A DNA stretch of 64,000 nt. It comes from Xanthobacter agilis. GTDB taxonomy: Bacteria; Pseudomonadota; Alphaproteobacteria; Rhizobiales; Xanthobacteraceae. How positions within the stretch are numbered: the stretch's first letter is position 1; each line of letters starts with the position of its first letter. The position numbers and the translations under genes are program-made. The DNA lies in assembly GCF_021730435.1 (NCBI RefSeq), contig NZ_JABWGX010000006.1:62001-126000 (forward strand), written 5' to 3'. A model generated the notes under the pieces. The model had not been told where the DNA came from, made no database searches, and saw only the letters and a list, made by a program, of their open reading frames with translations. Shown here piece after piece: positions 34,735 through 45,159 of the stretch.

Positions 34735-37263
34735 TTACAGGTGTCGCAGCACCCGCACCGGCGGCACGCCGAGGGCGCGGACGGTGCCAAGGAGGCCGAA
34801 GCCCACGGTGAGCACGAGCGCGCCCGCCACCGCGCCCGCCGCCGCCGGGACCGAGAAGGTGAAGGGGATCTCCATCACCTGGGTGACCACCCCATAGGCG
34901 GCAAGTCCGCCCGCCGCCACCGCGAACACCGCCGTGACGAGGCCGAGGCCCGCATATTCCAGCGCATAGGCGGCGATGAGGCGGGGCCGGGTGGCGCCCA
35001 GCGTCTTCAGGATCACGGCGTCATACACCCGGTGCTGATGCCCCGCCGCCAGCGCGCCCGCCAGCACCAGCACCGAGGTGAGGAGGGTGACGAGGCTCGC
35101 CGCGCGGATGCCCAGGGAGAGGCTGTCGAGCATGCGCCGGGCTTCCTCCAGCGTCTCCTTCACCCGCACCGTGGTGACGGCGGGATAGGCGGCGGCCACC
35201 GCCTTCAGCACCGCCATTTCGCGCGCGGTGTCGCCGCCGTCCGGGAAGGCGAGGGTGGAGAGCACGGTGTAGGGCGCGCCGGCAAAGGTGTTGGGCGAGA
35301 ACACCATGACGAAATTGATGCCGAGCCGCTCCCAGTTCACCTGCCGCAGGTTGGTGATCCGCGCGGTGATGGTGCGGCCCAGCACGCTCACGCTGACCGC
35401 GTCGCCGAGCTTCAGGCCGAGCCCGGCCGCCAGCTTGTCCTCGAACGAGAGCTGGGGCTCGCGCGCGTCGGCGCCCCACCATTGCCCCGCCACCACCTTG
35501 GAGCCCTCCGGTACCTCGGCGGCCATGGAGATGCCGCGGTCGCTCTGGAGCACCCAGGCGGCGTCGGCGCTGCCCTTCACCTGGTCGGCGGGCACGCCGT
35601 TGAGGGTGGTGATGCGTCCGCGCAGCATGGGCACGGATTTCAGGACGCCGTCCGGGGCCTCGGCCGCGATGAAGGCGGCGAACGCATCCCGCTGGGCGGC
35701 GGGCACATCCACGAAGAAGAAGCTCGGCGCCTTCTCCTGCATGGGGCCGGAGAGTTCCATGGTGAGGCTGCGGTCCACCAGGGCCAGCGCCACCATCAGC
35801 GACAGGCCGAGGCCGAGCGAGAGCACCACCGTGGGGGTGAGCGCACCCGGCCGGTGGATGTTGCCGAGAGCGAGCCGCGTCAAGGCGGAGCGCGGTCGCG
35901 GCAGGCGTCGCGCGACCGCCATGATGGCGAGCGCCACGCCCCGCAACAGCACGAACACCGCCGCCGAGGCGGCCAGGAAGATGGCGGCCGTGCGCAGATC
36001 GTCGGAGCTGGCGAGCGCCACCCCCGCCACCCCCGCCGCCAGGGCGCCGATGAGGGCCAGATAGACCAGGGCCGGGCGCTGGATGCGCGCGCCCAACCCG
36101 TCGCGGAACAGAGTGGAGACCGGCGCCTCCTGGGCGCGGGCCAGCGGCCAGATGGTGAACAGGGCCGCCACCGCGAGCCCGTAGAAAGCGGCCAGCGCCA
36201 AGGCCGCGATATCGAGCCGGGGCGCCAGCGGGAACGGCACCAGCGCGGCGATGGCGCCCGCCGCCGCGAACGGCAGCGCCGCGCCCAGCAGCAGGCCGAG
36301 GGCGATGCCGACCAGGGCGATCAGCACGATCTCGATGCCATAGGTGGCGAAAAGGGTGTTCCGGGTGGCGCCCAGGGCCTTGAAGGTGGCAATGGTCTCG
36401 CGCTTGGCTGCGAGGTGGCTTGATACCGCATTGGCGACCCCGACCCCGCCCACCAGCAATGCGGTGAGGGCCACCAGGGTCAGGAACTGGCTGATGCGCC
36501 GCACATTGCGTTCGAGCTGCGGCGTGGCGGCGTCGCGGGTGCGGATCTCGAAGCCGGCGGGGCCGAGAACCGGCTTCACCCGTGCCAACACGTCGGCGAG
36601 CTGCTCGGGGTGGTCGAGGGCGACGCGGTAGCTCCAGCGCACGAGGCTGCCCGGCTGGATCAGCCGCGCCGCGTCGAGCCCGGCCTCGGACACCAGGAGC
36701 CGCGCGCCGAAGCCGACGCCGGTGGAGAGCTTGTCCGGCTCGGAGACGATGCGGGCGCGGATCTCGAACGTGGCTTCGCCGACCATGATGCGGCTGCCGA
36801 CGCCAAGCCCGAGCCGGCTCATGAGCACCGCGTCCGCCGCCGCGCCATAGGCGCCGTCCACAAGGCGGAACAGGGTCTCCAGGGGCTGGGGCGGGGCGAG
36901 GTCGAGGCGGCCCACCAGGGGATAGGTGCCGTCCACGGCCTTCAGCTCCACCATGGTGGCGTCGCCTGAGGGGGCACGGGCCATGGCCCGCAGCTGCGCC
37001 ACCGTGCCGATGGTGCCGCCGGCGCCGATCGCCGCCAGCTCGTCGGGCGTCGCTCCGCGCTGCACCAGCGTAAAGGCGGCATCGCCGCCGAGGATGGTGC
37101 GGCCCTCCCGCTCCAGCCCCTCGGTGAGGGCACGGGCGAAAGAGCCGATGCCGGCGATGGCCATCACCCCCACCGCGAGGCAGGCCAGAAAAATGCCGAA
37201 GCCGCGCCGCGCGCCGCGCAGCTCCCGCGTCGCGAGCCTCAGGGCGAGGGGAAGACGGGTCAT
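34735..37263 (-). CDS. ABC transporter permease, FtsX/YbbP type (duplicated)
   Basis: An 842-residue inner-membrane permease made of two FtsX-like halves. There is an N-terminal helix (about 20-40), a large periplasmic domain, three helices around 250-400, additional helices near 420-480, a second periplasmic domain, and a C-terminal three-helix FtsX domain ending VPPVRVLRHL. This is the layout of E. coli YbbP. The start overlaps the ATPase stop as ATGA. With the ATPase it forms an exporter- or mechanotransmission-type ABC complex beside tesA, as in E. coli. The substrate is unknown; lipid or lipoprotein processing is a guess from the neighbour. Confidence 0.9.
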   Translation of the reverse strand: MTRLPLALRLATRELRGARRGFGIFLACLAVGVMAIAGIGSFARALTEGLEREGRTILGGDAAFTLVQRGATPDELAAIGAGGTIGTVAQLRAMARAPSGDATMVELKAVDGTYPLVGRLDLAPPQPLETLFRLVDGAYGAAADAVLMSRLGLGVGSRIMVGEATFEIRARIVSEPDKLSTGVGFGARLLVSEAGLDAARLIQPGSLVRWSYRVALDHPEQLADVLARVKPVLGPAGFEIRTRDAATPQLERNVRRISQFLTLVALTALLVGGVGVANAVSSHLAAKRETIATFKALGATRNTLFATYGIEIVLIALVGIALGLLLGAALPFAAAGAIAALVPFPLAPRLDIAALALAAFYGLAVAALFTIWPLARAQEAPVSTLFRDGLGARIQRPALVYLALIGALAAGVAGVALASSDDLRTAAIFLAASAAVFVLLRGVALAIMAVARRLPRPRSALTRLALGNIHRPGALTPTVVLSLGLGLSLMVALALVDRSLTMELSGPMQEKAPSFFFVDVPAAQRDAFAAFIAAEAPDGVLKSVPMLRGRITTLNGVPADQVKGSADAAWVLQSDRGISMAAEVPEGSKVVAGQWWGADAREPQLSFEDKLAAGLGLKLGDAVSVSVLGRTITARITNLRQVNWERLGINFVMVFSPNTFAGAPYTVLSTLAFPDGGDTAREMAVLKAVAAAYPAVTTVRVKETLEEARRMLDSLSLGIRAASLVTLLTSVLVLAGALAAGHQHRVYDAVILKTLGATRPRLIAAYALEYAGLGLVTAVFAVAAGGLAAYGVVTQVMEIPFTFSVPAAAGAVAGALVLTVGFGLLGTVRALGVPPVRVLRHL

Positions 37264-37985
37264 GCCGTCACCTCGGCGCCCGCCGTGGTGCGGGTGCTGT
37301 CGGCGACGATGAGGCCGGAGCGCACCTGCAGCACCCGGCCGCAGCGTTTGGCCAGGGCCGCATCGTGGGTCACCAGCACTAAAGTGGTGCCGCGGGCGGC
37401 ATGGGCGGCGAACAGGAGGTCCATGATCTGCCGGCCGGTGGCTTCGTCGAGGTTGCCGGTGGGCTCGTCGGCGACCAGGATCGGCGGTTCGGGGGCGAGC
37501 GCGCGGGCCACCGCCACCCGCTGCTGCTCGCCGCCGGAGAGCTGGGCGGGATAATGGCCGGCGCGATGGGCGAGGCCCACCGCCTCCAGCTCCCGCGCGG
37601 CGCGGGCGAAGGCGTCGCGCCGGCCGGCAAGCTCCAGCGGCACCGCGACGTTTTCCAGCGCGGTCATGGTGGGGATGAGGTGGAACGATTGGAACACGAT
37701 GCCGATGTGGCGGCCGCGAAAGCGGGCGAGCGCATCCTCGGACAGGCGGGTGATGTCGGTGCCGGCGACCGCGACGGTGCCGCTGTCGGGGCGCTCCAGC
37801 CCCGCCATGACCATGAGCAGGGTGGATTTTCCCGATCCGGACGGCCCCACGAGGCCCACCGTTTCCCCCGCCGTGATATGGACGCAGACGTCTTTCAGCA
37901 CATGCACGCGGGCCGCGCCGGCGCCGAGCGACAGGTCCACGGATTTCAGGTCGAGCGCGCGCGGGGACAAGGAAACATCGTTCAT
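37260..37985 (-). CDS. ABC transporter ATP-binding protein, YbbA/LolD type
   Basis: A 241-residue ATPase subunit. Walker A is GPSGSGKST (about 49-57), the Q-loop is in IGIVFQSFHL, the ABC signature is LSGGEQQRVAVARAL, Walker B is ILVADEPTGNLD, and the H-loop is in LVLVTHD. The LSGGEQQR and PTGNLD forms are characteristic of the MacB/LolD/YbbA group that pairs with FtsX-like permeases. It is translationally coupled to the permease. Its ATG lies in a CATG that also contains the tesA ATG on the opposite strand. Confidence 0.93.
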   Translation of the reverse strand: MNDVSLSPRALDLKSVDLSLGAGAARVHVLKDVCVHITAGETVGLVGPSGSGKSTLLMVMAGLERPDSGTVAVAGTDITRLSEDALARFRGRHIGIVFQSFHLIPTMTALENVAVPLELAGRRDAFARAARELEAVGLAHRAGHYPAQLSGGEQQRVAVARALAPEPPILVADEPTGNLDEATGRQIMDLLFAAHAARGTTLVLVTHDAALAKRCGRVLQVRSGLIVADSTRTTAGAEVTA

Positions 37986-38718
37986 GCCTGACAGGACCCT
38001 CGAACCGAACGGAACCGACGCGCCGCGCCGGGGGCGCCATGCTGCGGCGCGCCCGCGTTTATGGGAAGCGGCATTTAAGGCGGCGCGAGGGCTGCTCGCG
38101 CTCGTCGCGCTCATCACGATCACGTCACCGGCGTTGGCGCGCACGGTGCGGGTGGTGGCGCTGGGCGACAGCCTCACCGCCGGTTACGGCGTGGCGCCGA
38201 AGGAGGCCTTTCCGGTCCAGCTTGAGGCGGCGCTGCGGGCCAGGGGGCATGACGTGGTGATCGAGAATGCCGGCGTGTCCGGCGAAACCGCGACCCAGGG
38301 GCTCGCCCGGCTCGACTGGTCGGTGCCCGAGGGGACCGATGCGGTGATCCTGGCGCTGGGCGCCAACGACATGCTGCGCGGCCTGCCGCCCAAGGTGACG
38401 CGGGCCGCGCTCACCCAGATCGTGGCGCGGCTGAAGGCGCGCGGCATCACCGTTCTCGTCGCCGGCATGCGGGCCGCGCCCAATCTCGGGGCCGTCTACG
38501 CCGCCGCGTTCGATCCCATCTTTCCGGAGGTGGCGGCCGAGCAGGGGGTGCTGCTCTATCCCTTCTTCCTGGACGGGGTGGCGGGCGATGCGACACTGAA
38601 CCAGAAGGACGGCCTGCACCCCAATCCCAAGGGGGTGGCGGTGATGGTCGCCGGCATCCTGCCAAAGGCCGAGGAGCTGTTGGCCGCGGTGACGGTCCGG
38701 GCGAACGGCTCCAATTGA
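37984..38718 (+). CDS. tesA: Periplasmic arylesterase/thioesterase I-like GDSL hydrolase (TesA)
   Basis: A 244-residue SGNH/GDSL hydrolase, exported to the periplasm. The first 35 residues are Arg/Pro/Ala-rich; a hydrophobic segment (about 36-50) ending Ser-Pro-Ala-Leu-Ala looks like a signal peptide with an unusually long N-region. Block I is ALGDSLTAGYG (nucleophile Ser), block III is LGANDML, and block V is DGLHPN with the catalytic Asp and His. No other in-frame start lies before the signal, so the ATG in the shared CATG is used; AAGGA lies about 10 nt upstream. Divergent to ybbAP-type genes as in E. coli. Confidence 0.92.
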   Translation: MPDRTLEPNGTDAPRRGRHAAARPRLWEAAFKAARGLLALVALITITSPALARTVRVVALGDSLTAGYGVAPKEAFPVQLEAALRARGHDVVIENAGVSGETATQGLARLDWSVPEGTDAVILALGANDMLRGLPPKVTRAALTQIVARLKARGITVLVAGMRAAPNLGAVYAAAFDPIFPEVAAEQGVLLYPFFLDGVAGDATLNQKDGLHPNPKGVAVMVAGILPKAEELLAAVTVRANGSN

Positions 38719-38756
38719 GCCGCTCCCGGCCGTCGCGCGCCCGCCGGGACAAAACA

Positions 38757-39140
38757 GCACCAGCCGGCCTGTAAGCCGGGTTCTGTACGGCGGGCCTTGC
38801 GGCCCGCGTGGCGGCCATTCCTCTGGGACGCCGGTTGCCCGGCGCCTCTAGCAGTCAACCCGGACGACGCCCCGAAGACGGGGTGGTTTCCCGTGTCGTC
38901 CCTATTCGACTTTGCTCCCGGTGGGGTTTGCCGTGCCGCTCCCGTTGCCGGTCGCGCGGTGGGCTCTTACCCCACCGTTTCACCCTGGCTCGTGCACGCA
39001 CGAGTGGTCTGATTTCTGTGGCACTTTCCCTGGGGTCGCCCCCGCCGGACGTTATCCGGCACCGTGTCTCCGTGGAGCCCGGACTTTCCTCGATGCGGGG
39101 CGTTCAATCCCTCGCACCGCGGCCGCCCGGCCGGCTGGTC
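38757..39140 (-). ncRNA. rnpB: RNase P RNA, bacterial A type
   Basis: The catalytic RNA of RNase P, which removes 5' leaders from tRNA precursors. On the minus strand the universal P4 region reads GAGGAAAGTCCGGGCTCC, followed by ACAGAAATCAGACC-type and GGTAAGAGCCCACCG segments. Near the 3' end are GAATGGCCGCC and AACCCGGCTTACAGGCCGG. The ends were set by the P1 helix, GACCAGCCGGC at the 5' end pairing with GCCGGCTGGT at the 3' end, giving about 384 nt. Downstream, the minus strand reads GTTTTGTCC. It occupies the space between tesA and lysC and is not coding. Confidence 0.96.
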
Positions 39141-39466
39141 GCGGGAGGAATGGGCGCTTCGCCGCCGCCCGTCAAGAGCCGGAGCGGTGGATATCCGGGC
39201 AAGCCCGAAGGTTGCCCAAAGTTCCAAGTGCCGCTATGGAGGCGCCAGCGACCCGGCGCCCGCTCGATCCGGCGCGGACAAGGTTTTTGGGGATGGTTCC
39301 GAACGTCACGCTCTCTTCGCCGTCTTGGTGCGCTCTTTCGCGCCGTGGGACGCCGCGGCTTCGAAAATGACGCCCGGCTGAGGCCGGCGCCGGCCGAAGA
39401 CCGCTTCGCGCCGCGCGCCGTTTCAAGACGTTCTCCCCGCATCCCGTGTGAAGAAAGGCGCGAGCG
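39141..39466. other. Intergenic region between rnpB and lysC
   Basis: About 326 bp between divergent rnpB and lysC. It contains the rnpB promoter at its left end and must hold the lysC promoter and leader. I saw no lysine riboswitch (no recognisable five-helix junction) and no leader peptide with a lysine run. Confidence 0.5.
39148..39176 (-). promoter_or_regulatory. rnpB promoter
   Basis: On the minus strand CTTGAC (39176 to 39171), a 17-bp spacer, and CCATTC (39153 to 39148) place the transcription start at about 39141, which matches the rnpB 5' end found independently from the P1 helix. Confidence 0.65.
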
Positions 39467-40726
39467 ATGGCTCGGCTGGTGATGAAGTTCGGCGGCACCT
39501 CGGTCGCCAATATCGAGCGTATCCGCAACGTGGCGCGCCATGTGAAGCGCGAGGTGGAGGCCGGCTACCAGGTGGCGGTCGTGGTCTCGGCCATGGCCGG
39601 CAAGACCAATGAGCTGGTCGCCTGGTGCAAGGAGGCCGCGCCCCTCTACGACCCGCGCGAGTATGACGCGGTGGTGGCTTCCGGCGAGCAGGTGACCTCC
39701 GGCCTGCTGGCGCTCGCGCTGCAGCAGCTCGGTGTTCCGGCCCGCTCCTGGCAGGGCTGGCAGATCCCCCTTTATACCGACGATGCGCACGGCTCGGCCC
39801 GCATCATGGACATCGACGGCGCGCGCCTGGGCGGCGCCATCGACGGCGGAGAGGTGGCGGTCATCGCCGGCTTCCAGGGCATCCATGCCGAAACCGGCCG
39901 CCTCACCACTCTGGGCCGGGGCGGCTCCGACACCAGCGCGGTGGCCATCGCGGCCGGGCTCAAGGCCGAGCGCTGCGACATTTATACCGACGTGGACGGC
40001 GTCTACACCACCGATCCGCGGGTCGTGCCCAAGGCGCGGCGGCTCGACCGCATCGCCTTCGAGGAGATGCTGGAAATGGCGTCGCTCGGCGCCAAGGTGC
40101 TCCAGGTGCGCTCGGTGGAGCTCGCCATGGTGCACAATGTGCGCACCTTCGTGCGTTCCAGCCTCACCGACCCCGACGCGCCCGAGATGGCGAATGTGGA
40201 AAAGGCCGGCACGCTCATCTGCGACGAGGAGGAGATCGTGGCAAACCAGATGGAATCCCAGGTGGTCACCGGCATCGCCTTCTCCAAGGACGAGGCCCAG
40301 GTGTCCATCCGCCGGGTGGCCGACAAGCCCGGCATCGCGGCCTCCGTGTTCGGGCCGCTGGCGGACGCCCACATCAATGTGGACATGATCGTTCAGAACG
40401 TGTCCGCCGACGGCTTCACCGACATCACCTTCACCGTGCCCACCGCCGATTACGAGCGGGCCAAGGCAGTGATCGACGGCGCCAAGGCGGCCATCGGCCA
40501 CCAGATCGTGGAAGGCGCCGCGGACGTCACCAAGGTGTCGGTGATCGGCATCGGCATGCGCTCGCACGCGGGGGTGGCGGCCAAGGCGTTTGAGGCGCTG
40601 GCGGCCAAGGGAATCAACATCCGCGCCATCACCACCTCGGAGATCAAGATCTCCTTCCTCATCGATGCGGCGTATACCGAACTTGCGGTTCGGACTCTGC
40701 ATTCGCTATACGGGCTGGACAGCTGA
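39467..40726 (+). CDS. lysC: Aspartate kinase
   Basis: First enzyme of the aspartate family pathway (lysine, threonine, methionine, diaminopimelate). The 419-residue single-function kinase starts with KFGGTSVANIERI (residues 5-17), has GRGGSDTSAVAIAAGL, and the catalytic region CDIYTDVDGVYTTDPR. Two C-terminal ACT domains (about 265-340 and 345-415, including VSIRRVADKPGIAASVFGPLADAHINVDMIVQN) provide feedback control. The length is typical of alphaproteobacterial LysC. Followed after 88 nt by ptsP, the conserved gene order of the group. Confidence 0.96.
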   Translation: MARLVMKFGGTSVANIERIRNVARHVKREVEAGYQVAVVVSAMAGKTNELVAWCKEAAPLYDPREYDAVVASGEQVTSGLLALALQQLGVPARSWQGWQIPLYTDDAHGSARIMDIDGARLGGAIDGGEVAVIAGFQGIHAETGRLTTLGRGGSDTSAVAIAAGLKAERCDIYTDVDGVYTTDPRVVPKARRLDRIAFEEMLEMASLGAKVLQVRSVELAMVHNVRTFVRSSLTDPDAPEMANVEKAGTLICDEEEIVANQMESQVVTGIAFSKDEAQVSIRRVADKPGIAASVFGPLADAHINVDMIVQNVSADGFTDITFTVPTADYERAKAVIDGAKAAIGHQIVEGAADVTKVSVIGIGMRSHAGVAAKAFEALAAKGINIRAITTSEIKISFLIDAAYTELAVRTLHSLYGLDS

Positions 40727-40814
40727 CGGCGGACGCCATGGCGCCCCTCCCGGTGCCGTTGTTCGTTGGTGGCTTTGCGGGTGTGCAACCCGCTGCAATT
40801 TAAGGATGCGGCCG

Positions 40815-43082
40815 ATGCGTGGCGCGCTCGGCGGTCCTCGTGTGCTGCTCCGGCGTCTCCGCGAGGTGATGGCGGAGCCGGTCAGCGCGCAGGATCGTCT
40901 CGACAAGATCGTGGTGCTGATCGCCGCCAACATGGTCGCGGAGGTCTGCTCGGTCTACGTGCTGCGCGTCGATCAGACCCTGGAGCTCTATGCGACCGAG
41001 GGTCTGAACCGCGACGCGGTGCACCAGACCGTGCTCAGCGTGGACGAGGGTCTCGTCGGCCATGTGGCGCGGGAGGCCGAGTCGCTCGCGCTCTCCGACG
41101 CCCAGGCTCATCCCGAATTCTCCTACCGGCCGGAGACGGGGGAGGAGATCTACAGCTCCTTCCTCGGCGTGCCGATCCTGCGCGCGGGCAACACCCTTGG
41201 CGTGCTGGTGGTGCAGAACCGGGCCCGCCGCACCTACACCGAAGAGGAAATCGAGGCGCTCCAGACCACCGCCATGGTGCTGGCGGAGATGATCGCCTCC
41301 GGTGAGCTGACCGCGCTCGCCCGCCCCGGCGCCGAGCCGGCGGTGCGCCGCCCGCTGCATCTGAAGGGCGTCAGCCTCGCCGATGGCCTCGGCCTCGGCC
41401 ATGTGGTGCTGCACGAACCGCGGGTGCGGGTCACCAACGTCATCGCCGACGATGTCCAGCGCGAGACCCATCGGCTCGACGCCGCCATCGGCAAGCTTAG
41501 GCACGCCATCGACAAGATGCTGGAGGATGACGGCCTCGCCAAGTCCGGCGAGCATCGGGACATCCTCGAAGCCTATCGCATGTTCGCCCACGACCGGGGC
41601 TGGATGCACAAGATGCGCGAGGCGGTGCTGTCCGGCCTCACCGCTGAGGGCGCGGTGGAGCGGGTGCAGTCGGACACCCGCGCCCGCATGATGCGCGCCT
41701 CCGACCCCTATCTGCGCGAGCGCCTGCACGATCTCGACGATCTCGCCAACCGGCTCCTGCGTGAGCTGCTGGGCCGCGCGCCGGGACCGGACCGGGAGGC
41801 GTTGCCGGAAAACGCCATCATCGTCGCCCGCAACATGAGCCCGGCCGCCCTTCTGGACTACGACCGGACCCGCATCCGCGGCCTGGTGCTGGAAGAGGGC
41901 GGCACCACCAGCCATGTGTCCATCGTCGCGCGCGCGCTGGGCATTGCCGCCGTGGGCCAGGTGGACAACATCACCGGCCTTGCCGATTCCGGCGATCCCA
42001 TGATCGTGGACGGGCAGGCGGGCGAAGTGCATCTGCGCCCGCCGGGCGACGTGGAGGAGGCCTATGCCGAGAAGGTGCGCTTCCGTGCCCGCCGACAGGC
42101 TCAATATGCGGCCCTGCGCACCCGCCCGTCGGTGACCAAGGACGGGGTGCATGTCGCGCTCCATCTCAATGCCGGGCTGGTGGTGGACCTGCCCCATATC
42201 GCCGAGACCGGGGCGGCGGGCATCGGCCTATTCCGCACCGAGCTTCAGTTCATGATCGCCTCGGCCTTCCCGCGCATCTCGGAGCAGTTGAAGCTCTACC
42301 GCGCGGTGCTGGACGCCGCCGGCGAGCGGCCGGTGACCTTCCGCACCCTCGACATCGGCGGCGACAAGGTGCTGCCCTACATGCGCGCGGTGGAGGAGGA
42401 GAACCCGGCCCTGGGCTGGCGCGCCATCCGCCTCGGGCTTGACCGACCGGGCCTGCTGCGCAGCCAGGTGCGGGCGTTGCTGCGCGCCGGAGCGGGGCGC
42501 GACCTGCGCGTCATGTTCCCCATGGTGGCGGCGGTGGAGGAATTCGACGCCGCCCGCGCCATCGTCGAGCGCGAGTTGACGCACCTGCGCAAGCACGGCC
42601 ACAGCCTGCCGGAGCGGGTGTTCGTGGGGGCCATGGTGGAGGTGCCCTCGCTGCTGTTCCAGCTCGACGAGATCCTGGCCCGCGCGGACTTCCTGTCGGT
42701 GGGCTCCAACGATCTGGTGCAGTTCCTGTTCGCCGCCGACCGCGCCAATGTGCGGGTGGCCGACCGCTTCGACCCCCTCTCCCCGGCCGCGCTGCGGGCC
42801 TTCCGCATGGTGGCGGAAGCGGGCAGCCGCGCCGGCAAGCCCATCACCCTGTGCGGCGAATTGGCCTCGCGGCCGCTGGAGGCCTTGGCTTTGGCGGCGC
42901 TGGGCTATCGCTCCTTGTCCCTGTCGCCGGCGGCGGTGGGGCCGGTCAAGGCGGCGCTGCTGGAACTGGACGTGAGCGCCGCCCGCAAGGTGCTGCTGCC
43001 GCTGCTGGAAGACCGTTCCGGGACGGCGCGGATCCGCGAATCGCTGCAGGCGTTTGCCGAGATCACGGGCGTGCCCGTGTAG
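40815..43082 (+). CDS. ptsP: PTS-Ntr enzyme I, phosphoenolpyruvate-protein phosphotransferase PtsP
   Basis: Transfers phosphate from PEP to NPr in the nitrogen-related phosphotransferase system, which is regulatory rather than a sugar importer. The 755-residue protein has an N-terminal GAF domain (about 20-165) that in relatives senses glutamine. The enzyme I N-domain carries the phospho-His motif [16 protein letters not shown], and the PEP-binding barrel has [26 protein letters not shown] and the catalytic Cys in LCGELAS. An ATG three codons upstream exists; the chosen one has AAGGA at the right distance. It lies between lysC and prfA on the same strand. Confidence 0.95.
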   Translation: MRGALGGPRVLLRRLREVMAEPVSAQDRLDKIVVLIAANMVAEVCSVYVLRVDQTLELYATEGLNRDAVHQTVLSVDEGLVGHVAREAESLALSDAQAHPEFSYRPETGEEIYSSFLGVPILRAGNTLGVLVVQNRARRTYTEEEIEALQTTAMVLAEMIASGELTALARPGAEPAVRRPLHLKGVSLADGLGLGHVVLHEPRVRVTNVIADDVQRETHRLDAAIGKLRHAIDKMLEDDGLAKSGEHRDILEAYRMFAHDRGWMHKMREAVLSGLTAEGAVERVQSDTRARMMRASDPYLRERLHDLDDLANRLLRELLGRAPGPDREALPENAIIVARNMSPAALLDYDRTRIRGLVLEEGGTTSHVSIVARALGIAAVGQVDNITGLADSGDPMIVDGQAGEVHLRPPGDVEEAYAEKVRFRARRQAQYAALRTRPSVTKDGVHVALHLNAGLVVDLPHIAETGAAGIGLFRTELQFMIASAFPRISEQLKLYRAVLDAAGERPVTFRTLDIGGDKVLPYMRAVEEENPALGWRAIRLGLDRPGLLRSQVRALLRAGAGRDLRVMFPMVAAVEEFDAARAIVERELTHLRKHGHSLPERVFVGAMVEVPSLLFQLDEILARADFLSVGSNDLVQFLFAADRANVRVADRFDPLSPAALRAFRMVAEAGSRAGKPITLCGELASRPLEALALAALGYRSLSLSPAAVGPVKAALLELDVSAARKVLLPLLEDRSGTARIRESLQAFAEITGVPV

Positions 43083-43149
43083 CGACGGCAGCCGACGCCC
43101 CGTCCTTCCGCGATTCGCACCCCCTTCGCTCGAAAGCGCCCCCTCCGCC

Positions 43150-44235
43150 ATGTCGTCCGTCCTGCCCCTCGCCAAGCTCGACCAATTGGTCGCGCGCCAT
43201 GCGGAGATCGAAGCCGCCCTCGCCCGCGGCGCGGAGGGCGAGGAATATGTGCGGCTCGGCCGGGAGTTTTCGGAGCTCGGGCCGGTGGTGGCGCAGGTCA
43301 ATGCCCTGAAAAGCGCCGAGCGCGACCTCGAAGGCGCCCGCGAGCTATTGGCCGATGCCGCCTCCGATCCGGAGATGCGCGCGCTGGCCGCCAGCGAAGT
43401 GGAGCGGCTGGAAGCCCGCATCGAGGATCTGACCCACGCCGTGCGGCTCGCGCTCCTGCCCAAGGACGCCATGGATGAGCGCGGAATCATCCTGGAGGTG
43501 CGCGCCGGCACCGGCGGTGACGAGGCCGCCCTGTTCGCCGGCGACCTTTACCGCATGTACACCCGCTATGCCGCTGAACGCGGCTGGACCGTGGAGGTGC
43601 TTTCGCAGAGCGAGGGCACCATGGGCGGCTACAAGGAAATCGTCGCCGCCATCCACGGGCGCGGCGCCTATGCGCGCCTGAAGTTCGAGAGCGGCGTGCA
43701 CCGGGTGCAGCGGGTGCCGGCCACCGAGGCCGGCGGGCGCATCCATACCTCGGCCGCCACCGTCGCCGTCCTTCCGGAGGCGGAAGAGGTGGACGTGGAC
43801 ATCAACGAGGCCGATCTGCGGATCGATGTGTTTCGCGCCCAGGGCGCCGGTGGCCAGCATGTGAACAAGACCGAGAGCGCGGTCCGCATCACCCATCTGC
43901 CCACCAATACGGTGGTGGCGGTGCAGGACGAGCGCTCGCAGCATCGCAACAAGGCGCGCGCCATGGCGCTGCTGCGGTCCCGCCTGCTGGACGAGGAGCG
44001 CACCCGCGCCGCCGCCGGTCGCGCCGCCGAGCGCCGCGGGCAGGTGGGCTCGGGGGACCGCTCCGAGCGCATCCGCACCTATAACTTCCCACAGGGGCGG
44101 GTGACCGACCACCGCATCAACCTCACCCTCTACAAGCTGGAGGAGGTGATGGCGGGCATCGCCCTTGACGAGATCATCGCGGCCTTGCTGACCGAGCATC
44201 ATGCGGCATTGCTGGCGGCCGCCGATGAGACGTAA
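43150..44235 (+). CDS. prfA: Peptide chain release factor 1
   Basis: Releases finished proteins at UAA and UAG stop codons. The 361-residue protein has the codon-recognition tripeptide region ([21 protein letters not shown], with the PxT-type anticodon motif). The catalytic GGQ loop is [24 protein letters not shown] at about residues 230-253, and the C-terminal [18 protein letters not shown] is typical. The extra upstream frame lacks family similarity; this ATG gives the usual N-terminus. prmC, whose product methylates the GGQ glutamine, follows 57 nt later. Confidence 0.97.
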   Translation: MSSVLPLAKLDQLVARHAEIEAALARGAEGEEYVRLGREFSELGPVVAQVNALKSAERDLEGARELLADAASDPEMRALAASEVERLEARIEDLTHAVRLALLPKDAMDERGIILEVRAGTGGDEAALFAGDLYRMYTRYAAERGWTVEVLSQSEGTMGGYKEIVAAIHGRGAYARLKFESGVHRVQRVPATEAGGRIHTSAATVAVLPEAEEVDVDINEADLRIDVFRAQGAGGQHVNKTESAVRITHLPTNTVVAVQDERSQHRNKARAMALLRSRLLDEERTRAAAGRAAERRGQVGSGDRSERIRTYNFPQGRVTDHRINLTLYKLEEVMAGIALDEIIAALLTEHHAALLAAADET

Positions 44236-44292
44236 AATGGCCTTGGATCGCAGCTACTTATGGTTGTGTCTATCGTTTCGAGTTGCTGCACG

Positions 44293-45159
44293 ATGATCGC
44301 TGCCCCTTCGTTCACGGTCACCGCCTTCCGTCGCCAGATGGCGGCTGAACTGACGGTGTCCGGCGTCGAGGCGCCGGATCTGGAAGCGCGGCTCCTGCTG
44401 GCCCATGCCCTGCAATGGGATCGCGATGCGCTGTTCGCGCGCGGTGATGAATCCATGCCGTCCGCCGCGGCCCGGGAGGCCCAGGGGCTTCTGCTGCGCC
44501 GGATCGCCGGTGAGCCGGTGAGCCGGATCCTGGGACATCGCGAATTCTGGAGCCTCGATTTTCAGTTGTCGCCGGACACCCTGGTGCCGCGTCCGGACAC
44601 CGAGGCGGTGGTGGAGGAGGCCTTGGCGCTGTTTCCGGAGCGGGGCGCGGGCCTGCGGATTCTCGATCTCGGCACCGGCTCGGGCGCCATTCTCGCGGCT
44701 TTGCTCACCGAGCGGCCGGCGGCCCTGGGGGTCGGGGTCGATCGTGCCGAGGGCGCGGCCCGCACCGCGCGCGACAATCTGGCCCATGCGCGGGTCGAGA
44801 CGCGAGGCGCGGTGCTGGTGGGTGACTGGGGCGCGAGCCTGTCCGGCGGATTCGATCTCGTGGTGTCGAATCCGCCCTACATCACCCATCGCGCCATGGC
44901 GAGCTTGCCGCGGGAGGTGCGCCTGCACGACCCGGAGCTCGCCCTCGATGGGGGCGACGACGGGCTCAGCGCCTATCGCGCCATCATTGCGGACCTGCCG
45001 CGTCTGCTCGCGCGCGACGGCGCGGCGGTGCTGGAGCTCGGCGCGGGGCAGGAGGCGGCCGTGGCCGCCATCGCGGTCGAGGCGGGACTTGTGGTACCTG
45101 CGCCGGCCCGCCGGGACCTCGCGGGCATTCCGCGCGCGCTGACCGTGCGGCGGTCGTAA
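44293..45159 (+). CDS. prmC: Release factor glutamine methyltransferase PrmC
   Basis: Methylates the glutamine of the GGQ motif in RF1 and RF2 with S-adenosylmethionine. The 288-residue protein has the helical N-terminal domain (LEARLLLAHALQWDRDALFAR), the linker SRILGHREFWSLDFQLSPDTLVPRPDTE, the SAM-binding motif DLGTGSGAILAAL, and the substrate motif VVSNPPYITH. The start used has no strong ribosome site; upstream in-frame alternatives exist within 33 nt. It is paired with prfA. Confidence 0.95.
   Translation: MIAAPSFTVTAFRRQMAAELTVSGVEAPDLEARLLLAHALQWDRDALFARGDESMPSAAAREAQGLLLRRIAGEPVSRILGHREFWSLDFQLSPDTLVPRPDTEAVVEEALALFPERGAGLRILDLGTGSGAILAALLTERPAALGVGVDRAEGAARTARDNLAHARVETRGAVLVGDWGASLSGGFDLVVSNPPYITHRAMASLPREVRLHDPELALDGGDDGLSAYRAIIADLPRLLARDGAAVLELGAGQEAAVAAIAVEAGLVVPAPARRDLAGIPRALTVRRS

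Noticed and set aside
31541-34897. A 1118-codon open frame on the plus strand
   Set aside because: Antisense to an alpha/beta hydrolase, DUF3422 and a Spy-like gene, all with clear motifs. It is a composition artefact.
39141-39466. Lysine riboswitch or attenuator before lysC
   Set aside because: No five-helix junction pattern and no leader peptide rich in Lys, Thr or Met.
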